In this document: positions 1 through 9,836 of the stretch, in pieces
How the letters are laid out: the number at the start of each line of letters is the position of its first letter
Numbering within the stretch: position 1 is the first letter of the stretch
Assembly: GCA_031286695.1 (NCBI GenBank)
Contig: JAITTY010000005.1
Span: 868,001 to 932,000 of the forward strand
DNA from: Sphingobacterium sp.
Lineage (GTDB): Bacteria > Bacteroidota > Bacteroidia > Sphingobacteriales > Sphingobacteriaceae
Length of the DNA: 64,000 nt
Direction of reading: 5' to 3'
Notes under the pieces: model-generated
The model's database searches: none
Seen by the model: only the letters and a program-made list of their open reading frames with translations
What the model was told of the DNA's origin: nothing
Program-made: the position numbers and the translations under genes

Positions 1-722
1 GCCTGAAACCGTTGATTAACCTTATTATCTACCGATTTCTCCTTGAAGTAAGTCCGTAGAACCTTTAAGCTATTTCCATCTTTCGATGCGGCCTGCATGA
101 GTACAATGGCATCATCAGTACAAAACCATAATCGCTTTCTGCGGTCCTCATATAGGGTTCGAAAATTACGATAATATTCTTTTCCCTGGCTTCTTTCAAC
201 GGTAATCTCATTGAAAACCAATTCCGCTTCGAGATGCCGGCCCTCTTTAATCTTATACAAGCCTATATTTGTCGCAATCCAAATCTTACCATTGGAATCC
301 TGAAAAATCTGGTGAACGTTGACATCCCTTTTTCCATTACTACTCTCCACAGTAGGTAAGGGTATACGGATGAAATTGTCTGACGCACGATTATATAAAT
401 TCAGACCTGTCATTGTCCCTATCCAAAGGCGCTTTTTGTTATCTTCCGTAATCGCTTGAATAAAGTTGTGCTCTAAGGAAAGGCTATCTTGCGGATTACT
501 GCGATAAATCGTAAACTTCCGGGCGTCGTATTTATTTAAGCCATCACGGGTACCGATCCACATAAAACCCAAATAATCTTGAGCTATAGCGAAAACGCTG
601 CCCTGAGACAAACCTTCGTTGACATCCAAGTGTAAAAAACGATAGTTTTTTTCCTGCGCATGCAAAACAGAAATTAACGCTAGTACACAGCAAAAACAGC
701 GCATAAAAACACGTAATGGCAT
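1..722 (-). CDS. Two-component regulator propeller protein (HTCS-like sensor), N-terminal part
   Basis: The reading frame is open from an ATG at 722 to the left edge, so only about 240 N-terminal residues are visible. A signal peptide (MPLRVFMRCF, then a hydrophobic run ending VLHA) is followed by the typical opening of periplasmic propeller sensors: YRFLHLDVNEGLSQ, then repeated blades with FMWIGTRDGLNKYD, LWIGTMTGLNLY and IWIATNIGLY. These are Reg_prop repeats, as in hybrid two-component systems that sense glycan fragments. The kinase and DNA-binding parts would lie outside the window, so a SusR-like one-component protein is also possible. It reads in the same direction as the GH88 fusion gene 65 bp upstream, so it may be the regulator of the locus at 788-15994. 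That link is inferred from position. Confidence 0.85.
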   Translation of the reverse strand, partial: MPLRVFMRCFCCVLALISVLHAQEKNYRFLHLDVNEGLSQGSVFAIAQDYLGFMWIGTRDGLNKYDARKFTIYRSNPQDSLSLEHNFIQAITEDNKKRLWIGTMTGLNLYNRASDNFIRIPLPTVESSNGKRDVNVHQIFQDSNGKIWIATNIGLYKIKEGRHLEAELVFNEITVERSQGKEYYRNFRTLYEDRRKRLWFCTDDAIVLMQAASKDGNSLKVLRTYFKEKSVDNKVNQRFQ

Positions 723-740
723 CATAAGGTATATAATTGA

Positions 741-767
741 AATGGATGATAAAAATAATCATTCCAT
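741..767. repeat. Short imperfect inverted repeat between GH88 gene and sensor gene
   Basis: AATGGATGAT and ATCATTCCATT form a hairpin with one bulged base around an A-rich loop, just upstream of the sensor start at 722. It is AT-rich and has no clear T-run, so it is at best a weak terminator or an operator. Confidence 0.25.
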
Positions 768-787
768 TGAATAAACACGAACAAGAA

Positions 788-3487
788 TCACTTTAATCGA
801 TCTTTTAATTGTTGCTCATAAAGTGAGCCGATCGACATTATTCTGTTTTGATTTTCCCAGTAACCAGCATTTCTATTTTTCAATCTTCCAGCTACTTTTT
901 CTCCCTTTACTCCTATGGCAAAATTTTGCCCGGAAGCCCAGGGCTTTTGTACTACAGCACTTTTGACCGTACAATTCCATAAGATCTGTGTCACCCCAGC
1001 CCAACCATGTCCACTTCCCCAGTTACCCCGGTCTTGAACATTAATTTCACCATCCGTTACGATTTGATCGTATAAGGTTCCAACAGCCCATCGATGATGT
1101 GGACCGATATCCGCATGTGTTCGCTCCGCGCTAGAAAGGCTAAAAACGTTTGGACCGAGGGTTCTGGCCCCTGTTACGTAATCATGGCGTCCTTCCGTCG
1201 TATAAAGTTCTTTAAATAAATTAAGCTGACCGTCATTATTGAATGAATACCGCCTTCCGCCTGTAATTTGAGATTTTCCATCCAGACACCGCGACTTCAT
1301 TACTGTAATCTGTTTGGCAAAAGCACCAAGACTCACCGCCGCATAGCCAAAATAACGCGCGGTGATATTACGCACCCAACCATTCGCTATTTTATCCATA
1401 TCAATTGCAATCCAGCCGTGATTTTCGTCCTCATTATCTACAAAATCAGATTCGAAACGTATATTTTCGATTCCAACTTCGCTTATACGTCCGTCAAAGG
1501 TGTAAGGAATGACGGTCACTTTTCCGTACCTCGGATCGATCGCCATCACCAGGGGATTATCAAAAAATACAGAGTCACCTCGAATGGCTAAAATAGTACG
1601 TTCAAAATTTAGCTTGTATTCCCGCGCCGTCCACTGTTTCGTCCCTTCTCTCTTTTCAATCTGGTTCATTCGAAGCGCTTCGATCCAGGCATCATTCATC
1701 TCATACGATAGCAGGACCTGCTCGCCCACTTTCCATTCGTTCGTATGATCGACTAGGACATAGTTAGCCCCTACAGGTCCATAGCCATCCTTAACGAACT
1801 GTTTTCTAGCCTGGTCCACTGTATAGCTGCCCGTACCGGAAACTTTCAATAAGCTCCGTTGATGCTGCCCTACTGCTTTAAGCAGGGTTTGTCCCTCGGC
1901 ATCCCCCTCACCTCTCAACACGACACCGCCGGCATGAATTTCCAAACTTCCAGGTATAGTGTACAGGCCTTTTTTTAACAAAACAGCACCTCTATAACCG
2001 TTTTTATCACGCGGTTTTGCTGATACGGCATCGATGGCCTGCTGTATAATTTGCTGATCATCACCATTTACGCTGGGTTTTACCGTAATCACGACAGGAA
2101 CATTGGGCAACTTTTGATCACCTTGATGATAGCCCACGCGACTAAAGTCGGGGATGACATTTCCCTGTGCATCTGGAAAATAGATCAATTGTCCCGCTGG
2201 ATTTTTCCGGACCAGATCCGATTGAACTTTTCCGGACTGTAGCTCTTCTTGCCGATGCAGTGCTTCCAAAAAATAATAATCGGCATAACTCAAGGGTTTA
2301 TCCACTTCGGTATTGGAAGGTTTCGATCCTGTGCTGTGTAATAATATAAAACCTCTACTTTTATTTGCTGGCGACATGTAATTGTCTATCAGATTAGCCA
2401 ATATAGTCTGTGCTTTTGCACGATAATCTTTCCCTTGATTGCTATACGTACTTAATTCCAACAGCCCCGATGCGATGACTGTCGCTGCCGACACATCCCG
2501 GGGTTCATTTGGAATATTAGGCGCATCGAAATCCCAATAAGGGATCAAGTCTTTCGGCATATTGGGATGTGTAAACAGCCACTGCGCGACTTTTTCAGCT
2601 TGCTGCAAATATTTCGGATCTCCCGTTTCTCTGTAACACATTGTATAGCCATACAGTGCCCAGGCCTCCCCCCGAGACCATGTTGACTCGTCACTTAAGC
2701 CCTGATGGGTGTTTTTATGCTGTACAGCTCCTGTTTTCGGATTGTAGTCTATCACATGATAGGTGCTGTAATCCGGTCTGAAATGATTTTTCATTGTCGT
2801 ATTGGCATGGCTCACTGCAATATGATAATAAGTAGAATCTCCAGTGAGTTTGGTTGCTTCAAATAGTAATTCCAAATTAAGCATATTGTCAATGATAACT
2901 GGAAAGTCCCAGCGGTGACTATTGTGATCCCACGAACGTATACAGCCAACTGTTGGATTGAAACGGGTTGACAGCGTTTTGGCTGCCTGTACAAGCACCT
3001 CCCGGTACTTTGGATTTGCAGTTAACCGATAACCATTTCCAACACTACAGTAGACCTTAAAGCCCATATCATGGGTCTTTCCATTAAATTGCTCCGCTTC
3101 GATCGACCTTGTTGTTTCTGAAGCGAGATCCTTCCATTTCTGTTTTCCCGACTTTTCGTAGAGAAACCACAGGACGCCAGGAAAAAAACCACTGGTCCAG
3201 TCGCCCCTTTTCACGGCAACCAGTTCGTTATCTGTGGAAAGCGTACGTGGCGAAACCAAGGATGAATCACTTTTTTTCAAGAGCTGCAATTCTTTATAAA
3301 GCAGTTGAGCCTGTTGATCTGCTAGATTCCAAGCTTTCTGCAGCTGCTTGGTACTCTGTGCCTCAACGTGTTGAAAAGAACACAAAATTCCCGTCAAAAA
3401 AATTACTTTGGCAATGGATGGCTTTTTTAAATTTCGAAAGCACAAAAAGAGGGCATATCTTCGCAAAGACGTCGCATTAACATTCAT
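788..3487 (-). CDS. GH88 unsaturated glucuronyl hydrolase fused to a right-handed beta-helix domain
   Basis: The 899-residue secreted protein has two parts. After a signal segment (about 20-44), residues 55-415 are a GH88-type alpha/alpha barrel with DWTSGFFPGVLW, THDMGFKVYCSVGNGY and FPVIIDNMLNLELL. D140 and D200 match the two catalytic aspartates of unsaturated glucuronyl hydrolases, which remove the 4,5-unsaturated uronic acid left by polysaccharide lyases. Residues about 430-899 look like a pectate-lyase-type beta-helix: DFSRVGYHQG start, DDQQIIQQAIDA, GAVLLKKGLYTI, VVLRGEG and later turns rich in N and G. A single-domain GH88 is near 400 residues, so this is more than twice the usual length. 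The second domain could be a lyase, hydrolase or binding module; I cannot tell which. It is the last enzyme of the locus, 59 bp after the PL38-type lyase that could make its substrate. Confidence 0.85.
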   Translation of the reverse strand: MNVNATSLRRYALFLCFRNLKKPSIAKVIFLTGILCSFQHVEAQSTKQLQKAWNLADQQAQLLYKELQLLKKSDSSLVSPRTLSTDNELVAVKRGDWTSGFFPGVLWFLYEKSGKQKWKDLASETTRSIEAEQFNGKTHDMGFKVYCSVGNGYRLTANPKYREVLVQAAKTLSTRFNPTVGCIRSWDHNSHRWDFPVIIDNMLNLELLFEATKLTGDSTYYHIAVSHANTTMKNHFRPDYSTYHVIDYNPKTGAVQHKNTHQGLSDESTWSRGEAWALYGYTMCYRETGDPKYLQQAEKVAQWLFTHPNMPKDLIPYWDFDAPNIPNEPRDVSAATVIASGLLELSTYSNQGKDYRAKAQTILANLIDNYMSPANKSRGFILLHSTGSKPSNTEVDKPLSYADYYFLEALHRQEELQSGKVQSDLVRKNPAGQLIYFPDAQGNVIPDFSRVGYHQGDQKLPNVPVVITVKPSVNGDDQQIIQQAIDAVSAKPRDKNGYRGAVLLKKGLYTIPGSLEIHAGGVVLRGEGDAEGQTLLKAVGQHQRSLLKVSGTGSYTVDQARKQFVKDGYGPVGANYVLVDHTNEWKVGEQVLLSYEMNDAWIEALRMNQIEKREGTKQWTAREYKLNFERTILAIRGDSVFFDNPLVMAIDPRYGKVTVIPYTFDGRISEVGIENIRFESDFVDNEDENHGWIAIDMDKIANGWVRNITARYFGYAAVSLGAFAKQITVMKSRCLDGKSQITGGRRYSFNNDGQLNLFKELYTTEGRHDYVTGARTLGPNVFSLSSAERTHADIGPHHRWAVGTLYDQIVTDGEINVQDRGNWGSGHGWAGVTQILWNCTVKSAVVQKPWASGQNFAIGVKGEKVAGRLKNRNAGYWENQNRIMSIGSLYEQQLKDRLK

Positions 3488-3546
3488 GTTATCTGTAGGT
3501 TTTTAAGGTGAAATGGTTAAGTTATTTTATAAGGAGGCCAGGAAAT

Positions 3547-4767
3547 TCACAGCCATATAATCGGGTTGCGAATGGGTAAATTTCGAACAACCTCTTCTTG
3601 TTCGGGTGCATGATCAAGCTTTTTCCAAAGCTGCAGGTATGCTCTATTTTGGAAAGCCGTGGCCGAAAACACAAGTGCCGGATGCGCAATCGGCCATTGA
3701 TCCCAATACATGACATCTTTCAGATAAGGCCATTTTTCTTTATCAGCAATATAGGGAACCATAAAATCAACCCCCTTTTTTATTGTCCGCCCATCAGGCA
3801 ATGTATACTGCCAAAGGGAGGTATTGGTCTTGGACAAAATCTGGCATATCATGGTCATCGCATCGAGATTAAACAACGCATAGCCATAAGGTTTTGTACG
3901 CTGCAATTCTCTCGGGAAACTACCATTAGCCTCCATTTGATTCGGCAACAACACCTGCGTATAACGATCTGCACATTTTTGGAGTAATATAGAGTCTTGT
4001 ACTAAACTCGAAAATGAAGCGACCTGCATCACCCAACACGTACCATGGTTATTAGCAGCATTCATTTCATCGATACCATATTGATGCGTTGTAAGCCAAC
4101 GTAAATAGGCCGCAAACCAGCGATGTATGGCATCCTTAGCATCCTGTGGAAAATTAGGGTCGTTTTCAAAGATCTTGACAGCCTGTGCAACTTCCATCAG
4201 ATGAATGGTATCAATAATACCTATCCCTCGCCCTGTAAAACGCCCTTGTATGGCCTGTGCATAAAGAAGATTAGGGTTCATCATCGTTTCTGCATCAACA
4301 AACCAAGCCTTTAAATGACGAAGGGCCTGCTGTACGTATTTTTTATCCGGATTCAAACGATAAGCTGAGGCCAGTGCCCCCACGATTCGGCTGAAACGGA
4401 TCATCGCTTTACGATGTTCAACGAAATTGGCTGGATTAGTCATCCCATCCCGTTGGATATAGGGCGCAGCGGGATCTTTGGGATCAGGCCACCAATAATC
4501 GCCTTCAGAATAAAAATCATGAATACCCCCTGAACTCCGAACTGCCTTATAAGCTGTCACAGTCACTGGCTTCTGCTTCATCGCCCATTTGGACTGCTCG
4601 AGGATAACAGGACGCAGCGTCTGGATAATCTCCTGCTCAAAAATACCTTCCTTCATTTTTGCCCTCAAGAATAAGGGGAAAATTGCGATCCCAAGAAGAC
4701 AGCCCATGACGCGAACAATTGATGTAATTTCATTTTTCCTGGTTTTTGAATTACATTGGAACAACAC
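3547..4767 (-). CDS. Alginate lyase family protein, PL38-like
   Basis: This predicted secreted lyase of 406 residues belongs to the alginate-lyase fold family PF05426. It has [46 protein letters not shown] and the AANNHGTCW segment, where Asn-His is the expected catalytic site. PL38 members act on glucuronan or mannuronan by beta-elimination, leaving an unsaturated end that GH88 could remove; the GH88 fusion gene follows directly. The longest frame begins with GTG at 4767 and overlaps the end of the GH95 gene by 17 bp. An ATG at 4707 would shorten the signal peptide and drop its positive N-region, so I keep the GTG. The family call is firm, the exact PL family and substrate less so. Confidence 0.8.
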   Translation of the reverse strand: MLFQCNSKTRKNEITSIVRVMGCLLGIAIFPLFLRAKMKEGIFEQEIIQTLRPVILEQSKWAMKQKPVTVTAYKAVRSSGGIHDFYSEGDYWWPDPKDPAAPYIQRDGMTNPANFVEHRKAMIRFSRIVGALASAYRLNPDKKYVQQALRHLKAWFVDAETMMNPNLLYAQAIQGRFTGRGIGIIDTIHLMEVAQAVKIFENDPNFPQDAKDAIHRWFAAYLRWLTTHQYGIDEMNAANNHGTCWVMQVASFSSLVQDSILLQKCADRYTQVLLPNQMEANGSFPRELQRTKPYGYALFNLDAMTMICQILSKTNTSLWQYTLPDGRTIKKGVDFMVPYIADKEKWPYLKDVMYWDQWPIAHPALVFSATAFQNRAYLQLWKKLDHAPEQEEVVRNLPIRNPIIWL

Positions 4768-7321
4768 GATACTGTTTACCTTTTATGGTCTCAAATTGAA
4801 CTTCGAATGTTTTCGTAGATGCTAACGATGGCAATTTGGAAGAATCCGCTACCGTATACGGTAGCTGTTCCGGTTTATATAATAGCGTATTCTCTGTGAC
4901 AGCTACCTGATTTGATTCGACACCGACAACTTTAACGGGTAAAGGAGTACGCAAACGGCAAACACCACCAATATTGGATACGATCATTGCTTCGGTCAAC
5001 AGGTTATTTTTCCAGGCAATATCCACGGTAAAGTTTCCCCTGGCCTTAATTCCTTTTATCGTCCCAGCAGACCATTCATCAGGTAGGGCTGGCAACAAAT
5101 GGACAGCTCCGTCATGACTTTGCAGCAACATTTCGGTCATTCCAGCCGTAGCACCAAAATTACCGTCAATTTGAAAAGGTGGATGTGCATCAAATAGATT
5201 CGGATAGGCTCCACCACCGCTCATCTGCGCACGGTCCAATTTAGGATCAATAAAATTTAAGGCATCCTTGAGGATTTTATAGGCATGATTTCCATCCTGA
5301 AGCCTCGCCCACCAATTTGTCTTCCAGGCCATCGACCAGCCGGTACTGACATCGCCCCTTAAAAGCAATGAACGCTTGGATGCCGCAGCCAAAGCCTTGT
5401 TTTCTGCAAAACTGATCTGATTGCCCGGGTATAATCCAAATAAATGGGAAATATGACGATGCTGATCCTTTGGATCATCCCAATCTTTAAACCATTCCTG
5501 CAATTGTCCATATTGGCCCACCTGATAGGGATAAAGCTTTTCCTTCGCTTGTTCTAGTGCTGATTTAAATTCAGGATCAACGTTGAGTATCATACAGGAG
5601 TGAATAACAGCTGTGAAAAGCTCCCGAATGATCGCCATATCCATGGTAGAGGCCATGGTCAATTGATATTCTTTACCTGCTATTTTGATTGTATTTTCAG
5701 GTGAAGTGGACGGATTGGTAACAAGGTATTTATTTCCAGGATCCGCAATCAGCCATTGCAACATAAATTGGGCTGCGCCTTTCATCAAGGGGTAAGCTTT
5801 CTCCTTTAAGAAAGTTTTGTCACCCGTAAAACGATAGTGTTCCCATAGATGTGTGCACAACCAGGCACCTGCCATAGGCCATGCCGACCAGCGTGGCATT
5901 CCTTTTGGATCCCAATCGTATCCGCCCGGAGGGGAAGTTTTGGCCCATAGATCGGAGTTATGATGAACAACCCAGCCCTTATCTATATGATAATTTATCG
6001 ATGCTGTTTTGGCCCCATTAATAGCCAACTCATCCATAAAATCAAACAAAGGCTGATGACATTCCGCAAGATTGGTATTTTCCGCAAGCCAATAATTCAT
6101 TTCTGTATTGATATTGGTCGTATAATTACTCCCCCAAGGTGGCTGCACATGATCATTCCAGATGCCTTGTAAATTTGCAGGTCTTCCACCTTGTCTGGAA
6201 CTAGCAATCAACAAGTACCGTCCAAAATGATAATACAGTGTCAGCAGTCCCAAATCGGCTGGTCCTTTGGAAAACTGCATGATACGTTGATCTGTAGGTA
6301 ATTTATCTTGCGCAGAAGTACCTGCCAGCTCAAAGGCTACACGATTGAATAGCGCTTGATAATCTTTTTGATGATCAGAGAATAAGGTCTGAAAATTCTT
6401 TTTTGAGACATTTTTCAAGCGATTTTTCGCCAACAATGTGGCATCTTTACCTTCCCGACTCGGCGACTTATCAAAACCGTTAAAGCTTGTCGCTTCCGTC
6501 AAAAATAAAGTCACCTCATCAGCGCCTATAATTTTAAGCTTATCCCCCTCTTTTTTTACCACACCACCGGTAGTTTTTACGCTTACCTGTATCGCAAAAG
6601 TCATCCCTTTTCCGCCAATACTGTCATACACAACTTGTTGAGGTTCATAATCCCTATTGGCGACAAAACTTGGCGCTTTCCCCTGAAGAGTTAATTGATT
6701 ATCCCCTTGGGTCGAAACTCGATACCTGAGTTTACTGGTCAAGGAAAGGTCTAATGTAATTGATTTTTTCTTGTCTGCCTTCAGTCGAACAACCAATGCT
6801 TTATCCGGAAAGCTGACAAAACTTTCTCTTAGGTATTGAACACCTTGATAGGAATAACTGACCTGATTGATCGCTCGCTCAAGATCTAGCTCCCGTTTAT
6901 AATCTTTGACCTTTTTCTCATCTTGGTGAAAATCCAACCATAAATCACCCATCGGTAGATACCGGGCAGAGTAAGGTCCCTGCATTTTCTTCCAAAGAAC
7001 TGCAGCATCTTCATATTTTCCAGCAAAGATGGCTTGGCGTACCTGGGGGAGAATCTGCGGGCCATTGGGATTATTGCCCGCATCTGGTTCACCCGACCAC
7101 AGGGTATTATCGTTAATTTGAAACCTATCTTTACTTAGCCCACCAAAGACCATCGCTCCTGTCGTGCCATTGCCAAGCGGTAGTGCCTCTTCCCAGAGCG
7201 TGGCCGGTTGATTATACCAAAGCTTGAGCTTCGGGGAACTCCTTTGTGCATGGCATGGGGCAATCGCCCCTAGGAGACCGAGCAGTACAAAGAGGTTCAA
7301 ATGATTCGTTGCTTTTAACAT
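4751..7321 (-). CDS. GH95 family alpha-L-fucosidase / alpha-L-galactosidase
   Basis: This 856-residue protein has a signal peptide ending CHAQ and the full GH95 layout. The N-terminal domain carries [18 protein letters not shown] and [11 protein letters not shown], followed by an (alpha/alpha)6 barrel and a C-terminal beta domain. Catalytic residues known from Bifidobacterium AfcA are visible: the Asn pair in [11 protein letters not shown] (N403, N405), the general acid in PSTSPEN (E542) and the Asp in FQIDGNFG (D719). GH95 enzymes remove alpha-1,2-linked L-fucose or L-galactose by inversion. The gene starts 6 bp after the GH2 stop and overlaps the lyase gene, so it is translated within the operon. 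With the GH29 gene it implies a fucose-decorated substrate. Confidence 0.92.
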   Translation of the reverse strand: MLKATNHLNLFVLLGLLGAIAPCHAQRSSPKLKLWYNQPATLWEEALPLGNGTTGAMVFGGLSKDRFQINDNTLWSGEPDAGNNPNGPQILPQVRQAIFAGKYEDAAVLWKKMQGPYSARYLPMGDLWLDFHQDEKKVKDYKRELDLERAINQVSYSYQGVQYLRESFVSFPDKALVVRLKADKKKSITLDLSLTSKLRYRVSTQGDNQLTLQGKAPSFVANRDYEPQQVVYDSIGGKGMTFAIQVSVKTTGGVVKKEGDKLKIIGADEVTLFLTEATSFNGFDKSPSREGKDATLLAKNRLKNVSKKNFQTLFSDHQKDYQALFNRVAFELAGTSAQDKLPTDQRIMQFSKGPADLGLLTLYYHFGRYLLIASSRQGGRPANLQGIWNDHVQPPWGSNYTTNINTEMNYWLAENTNLAECHQPLFDFMDELAINGAKTASINYHIDKGWVVHHNSDLWAKTSPPGGYDWDPKGMPRWSAWPMAGAWLCTHLWEHYRFTGDKTFLKEKAYPLMKGAAQFMLQWLIADPGNKYLVTNPSTSPENTIKIAGKEYQLTMASTMDMAIIRELFTAVIHSCMILNVDPEFKSALEQAKEKLYPYQVGQYGQLQEWFKDWDDPKDQHRHISHLFGLYPGNQISFAENKALAAASKRSLLLRGDVSTGWSMAWKTNWWARLQDGNHAYKILKDALNFIDPKLDRAQMSGGGAYPNLFDAHPPFQIDGNFGATAGMTEMLLQSHDGAVHLLPALPDEWSAGTIKGIKARGNFTVDIAWKNNLLTEAMIVSNIGGVCRLRTPLPVKVVGVESNQVAVTENTLLYKPEQLPYTVADSSKLPSLASTKTFEVQFETIKGKQYRVVPM

Positions 7322-7327
7322 CTTGTG

Positions 7328-9799
7328 TTATTTTTCTATTGTTAATAAGGTACTCTTTGATCCTTCCATCCGGCCGGATACTACAGCGCTTCCCGAAGGC
7401 AGTCGAAGTTTAATCAATGCACGACCATTGTAGGCCTGTACTTTTTTCGACCCTGTAGAAGTACCTTGATCGACGATCAACTGCCCGTCGCCGGTTGAAC
7501 CAAAATAGATCCAATCCTTTGCATCGAGACAAGGGGTATTGGTATTATCCACAATTTGAGCTTGCACAGTGATCATTTCCCCTTCCGTGGCAATCTTTTC
7601 GACAAGTAATTTGGCAGGTTTGCCCCACTTTTTTGTCTGATACTGCTGTTCAATTTCATCCACGAGAATTTCCCGGCCGTTTTTCGCTACCGCTTTAATC
7701 TGATTGTTTCCTTCGTTCAGTTTCACCATCCACCTTAGCCCCGCGGCTGGAAAATCCTGACTGTTTCTTTTCTTTACCCCTTGACTTACTCCATTGACAA
7801 AAAGCTCAACCTCTTTTGCATTGGAATACACCTTTATCATTTTTGACTCCTCCTTTTCACCCCAACGGATCGGCCAGGTATGGCCATAAATATGCAGCAT
7901 TGGCTTCGCTGTCCAATACGACTGGAATACGTAGTAAGATTCTTTTTTGGTAAAATCCCGTTCAACAACACCCTTCTGATTGACATAAGGCACAGGATTG
8001 TCTGGCCGTACCGGAGTTGAAAAATCTTTAAATGGCCAATAGGCTGTTCCCGTGAGCCAAGGCATTGTTTCCTGTTCCTTTAAGTGCCAATCGATGAGAT
8101 TACAAATGTAGCTTTCACTCCAATCGCCATCTTTAGAAACGCGTGCTGCCCCACCAATGAGCGACGCATCACCCGCTCGTTCATCTGTTGTTCCATCACC
8201 TTTGATTTTAGCTAAAGCACGATCAGGGTCCTCTGCATGTCGTCTAGCATGACTATCCCCGCCCCACTCCACATGAAGGAAATGTTTTACCTTTTTCATT
8301 TCTTCTTCTGATGCTGTTTTATAGTCGGTATAAACACCTCTATACCAACCGGCCCAAATGGATGGCGAATAAACATCAACAATATCTTTACAGAAATCAC
8401 AACGTCTTATCGCTGTTTTCCGGCTCGGATCCAATTGATGAGATAAGGTATTAAGTTCACTCATATAAGCTCTTATCTTCGCCTGATCAAACTCCGTAAA
8501 ATCCCCCGGCCAATCATTTTCGTTGCCGAGGCCCCAAATAATGACCGATGGATGATTATAATGCTGTTCAATCATATTGGTTAACATCCGTTTTCCCTGA
8601 AGCTGATAGACCTCACCACCTAATCCTCCTCTACACCATGGAATCTCTTCCCAAACCAAAATACCCAGACTATCACAGGCCTCAAGCACTTTACGACTCT
8701 GCTGATAATGTCCCAAACGAATAAAGTTTACGCCCATCTCTTTCATCAGAGTCATCTCTTGCAAGATCTGATCGTCAGTCATTGCGGCAGCAACGCCGGC
8801 ATGGTCTTCATGACGATGGGTGCCGCGAAGCAAAACCCTTTTCCCGTTCAGCAGAAAAGGGCCTTTTTCTTTAAACGCTACATGTCTAAAGCCAAAGACA
8901 GTCTCTTCTTTAAATACTTGTCCATTGCTTTTGAGTGTGGTAACCAAACGGTACAAAGCCGGTTGATCAGGGCTCCAAAGCTGTGGCTTCTTGACCAGGA
9001 ATTGTCCAAATTCAAGATTCAATGCCCCCTTATTTACCTGTGGTTGCTGGGTTTGCACGATTTTTCCAGCGGGATCATAGAGTTGCGTTTCGACTTCAAA
9101 ATTTGTCTGAGTCGAAAATGGCATCAGTCGTCCACGGACGTTGGCTACCCCCTGCTTTCCATCGGCCCCTACTGACGCCTCAACAAATACACGTTCCAAG
9201 GCTGTCTGCGGAACATATTTTAGGTTTAGATGTCTGTAAATACCTCCATAGACGTTAAAATCAGACAGATCAGAAGGGATCATTTCGAGATCACGTGAAT
9301 TATCCACACGAATTGAAAGCGGTATTTTGCCCTTAAATTGTTTTTTGAAAGCATCTGTTTTTTTAAACTTTTCAACCGCATCTGTAATGTCCACAGTCCA
9401 TTCGTCGTATCCGCCAACGTGCTCCCCAACTTTAATTGTATGGATATAAACAGCTGTCTTTTGTCCGGCTCCTTCAAAATGAAGCAGGGTACGACCATCT
9501 AAATAGGGATTGTCTATAGCCAGTGATTTTCTATACCAGCTTGGCCCCTGATAATAATTGATAGCTGGATCAACAGCGTCCAGTGCATTATAACAATGTG
9601 GCAGATCCACCTGCTGCCACAATGGAACAGACTCGGGATTACCGGCTCCCACCGGTCTTACAGCTTCCCAGATTCCCCCCAGATCGCTCTTTAAGAAATC
9701 CCAGCCTTGATCAATCCGCTTAACTTCCTGAGCGTGGAGCTGAGCAACTCCAAAAGTCAACAACAACGCAACTATTTTATTCAATCTACTTTTCTTCAT
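7328..9799 (-). CDS. GH2 family beta-galactosidase/beta-glucuronidase-type hydrolase
   Basis: The 823-residue protein has a signal peptide (MKKSRLNKIVALLL...LHAQ) and a GH2 layout: sugar-binding beta-sandwich (about 25-190), immunoglobulin-like domain (200-305), TIM barrel (310-620) and C-terminal beta domains. RGTHRHEDHAG and INFIRLGHYQ-like NFIRLGHYQQ mark the barrel start. The acid/base is E427 in WGLGNEND and the nucleophile E511 in HVEWGGD. GH2 covers beta-galactosidases, glucuronidases, mannosidases and others, and the sequence alone does not fix the specificity. In this operon it would cut a backbone or side-chain sugar exposed by the two fucosidases. It lies 37 bp after the GH29 gene. 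Confidence 0.9.
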   Translation of the reverse strand: MKKSRLNKIVALLLTFGVAQLHAQEVKRIDQGWDFLKSDLGGIWEAVRPVGAGNPESVPLWQQVDLPHCYNALDAVDPAINYYQGPSWYRKSLAIDNPYLDGRTLLHFEGAGQKTAVYIHTIKVGEHVGGYDEWTVDITDAVEKFKKTDAFKKQFKGKIPLSIRVDNSRDLEMIPSDLSDFNVYGGIYRHLNLKYVPQTALERVFVEASVGADGKQGVANVRGRLMPFSTQTNFEVETQLYDPAGKIVQTQQPQVNKGALNLEFGQFLVKKPQLWSPDQPALYRLVTTLKSNGQVFKEETVFGFRHVAFKEKGPFLLNGKRVLLRGTHRHEDHAGVAAAMTDDQILQEMTLMKEMGVNFIRLGHYQQSRKVLEACDSLGILVWEEIPWCRGGLGGEVYQLQGKRMLTNMIEQHYNHPSVIIWGLGNENDWPGDFTEFDQAKIRAYMSELNTLSHQLDPSRKTAIRRCDFCKDIVDVYSPSIWAGWYRGVYTDYKTASEEEMKKVKHFLHVEWGGDSHARRHAEDPDRALAKIKGDGTTDERAGDASLIGGAARVSKDGDWSESYICNLIDWHLKEQETMPWLTGTAYWPFKDFSTPVRPDNPVPYVNQKGVVERDFTKKESYYVFQSYWTAKPMLHIYGHTWPIRWGEKEESKMIKVYSNAKEVELFVNGVSQGVKKRNSQDFPAAGLRWMVKLNEGNNQIKAVAKNGREILVDEIEQQYQTKKWGKPAKLLVEKIATEGEMITVQAQIVDNTNTPCLDAKDWIYFGSTGDGQLIVDQGTSTGSKKVQAYNGRALIKLRLPSGSAVVSGRMEGSKSTLLTIEK

Positions 9800-9836
9800 T
9801 ATGCTATTTTAGTATCTGCTTTTTATCTTATCGGCC

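Noticed and set aside
544..762. 72-codon ORF on the minus strand at the left edge
   Set aside because: It is a shifted frame of the real sensor gene; the frame from the ATG at 722 gives the signal peptide and propeller blades and stays open to position 1.
8708..9175. 155-codon plus-strand ORF inside the GH2 gene
   Set aside because: It is antisense to a well-supported GH2 coding region and shows no family features.
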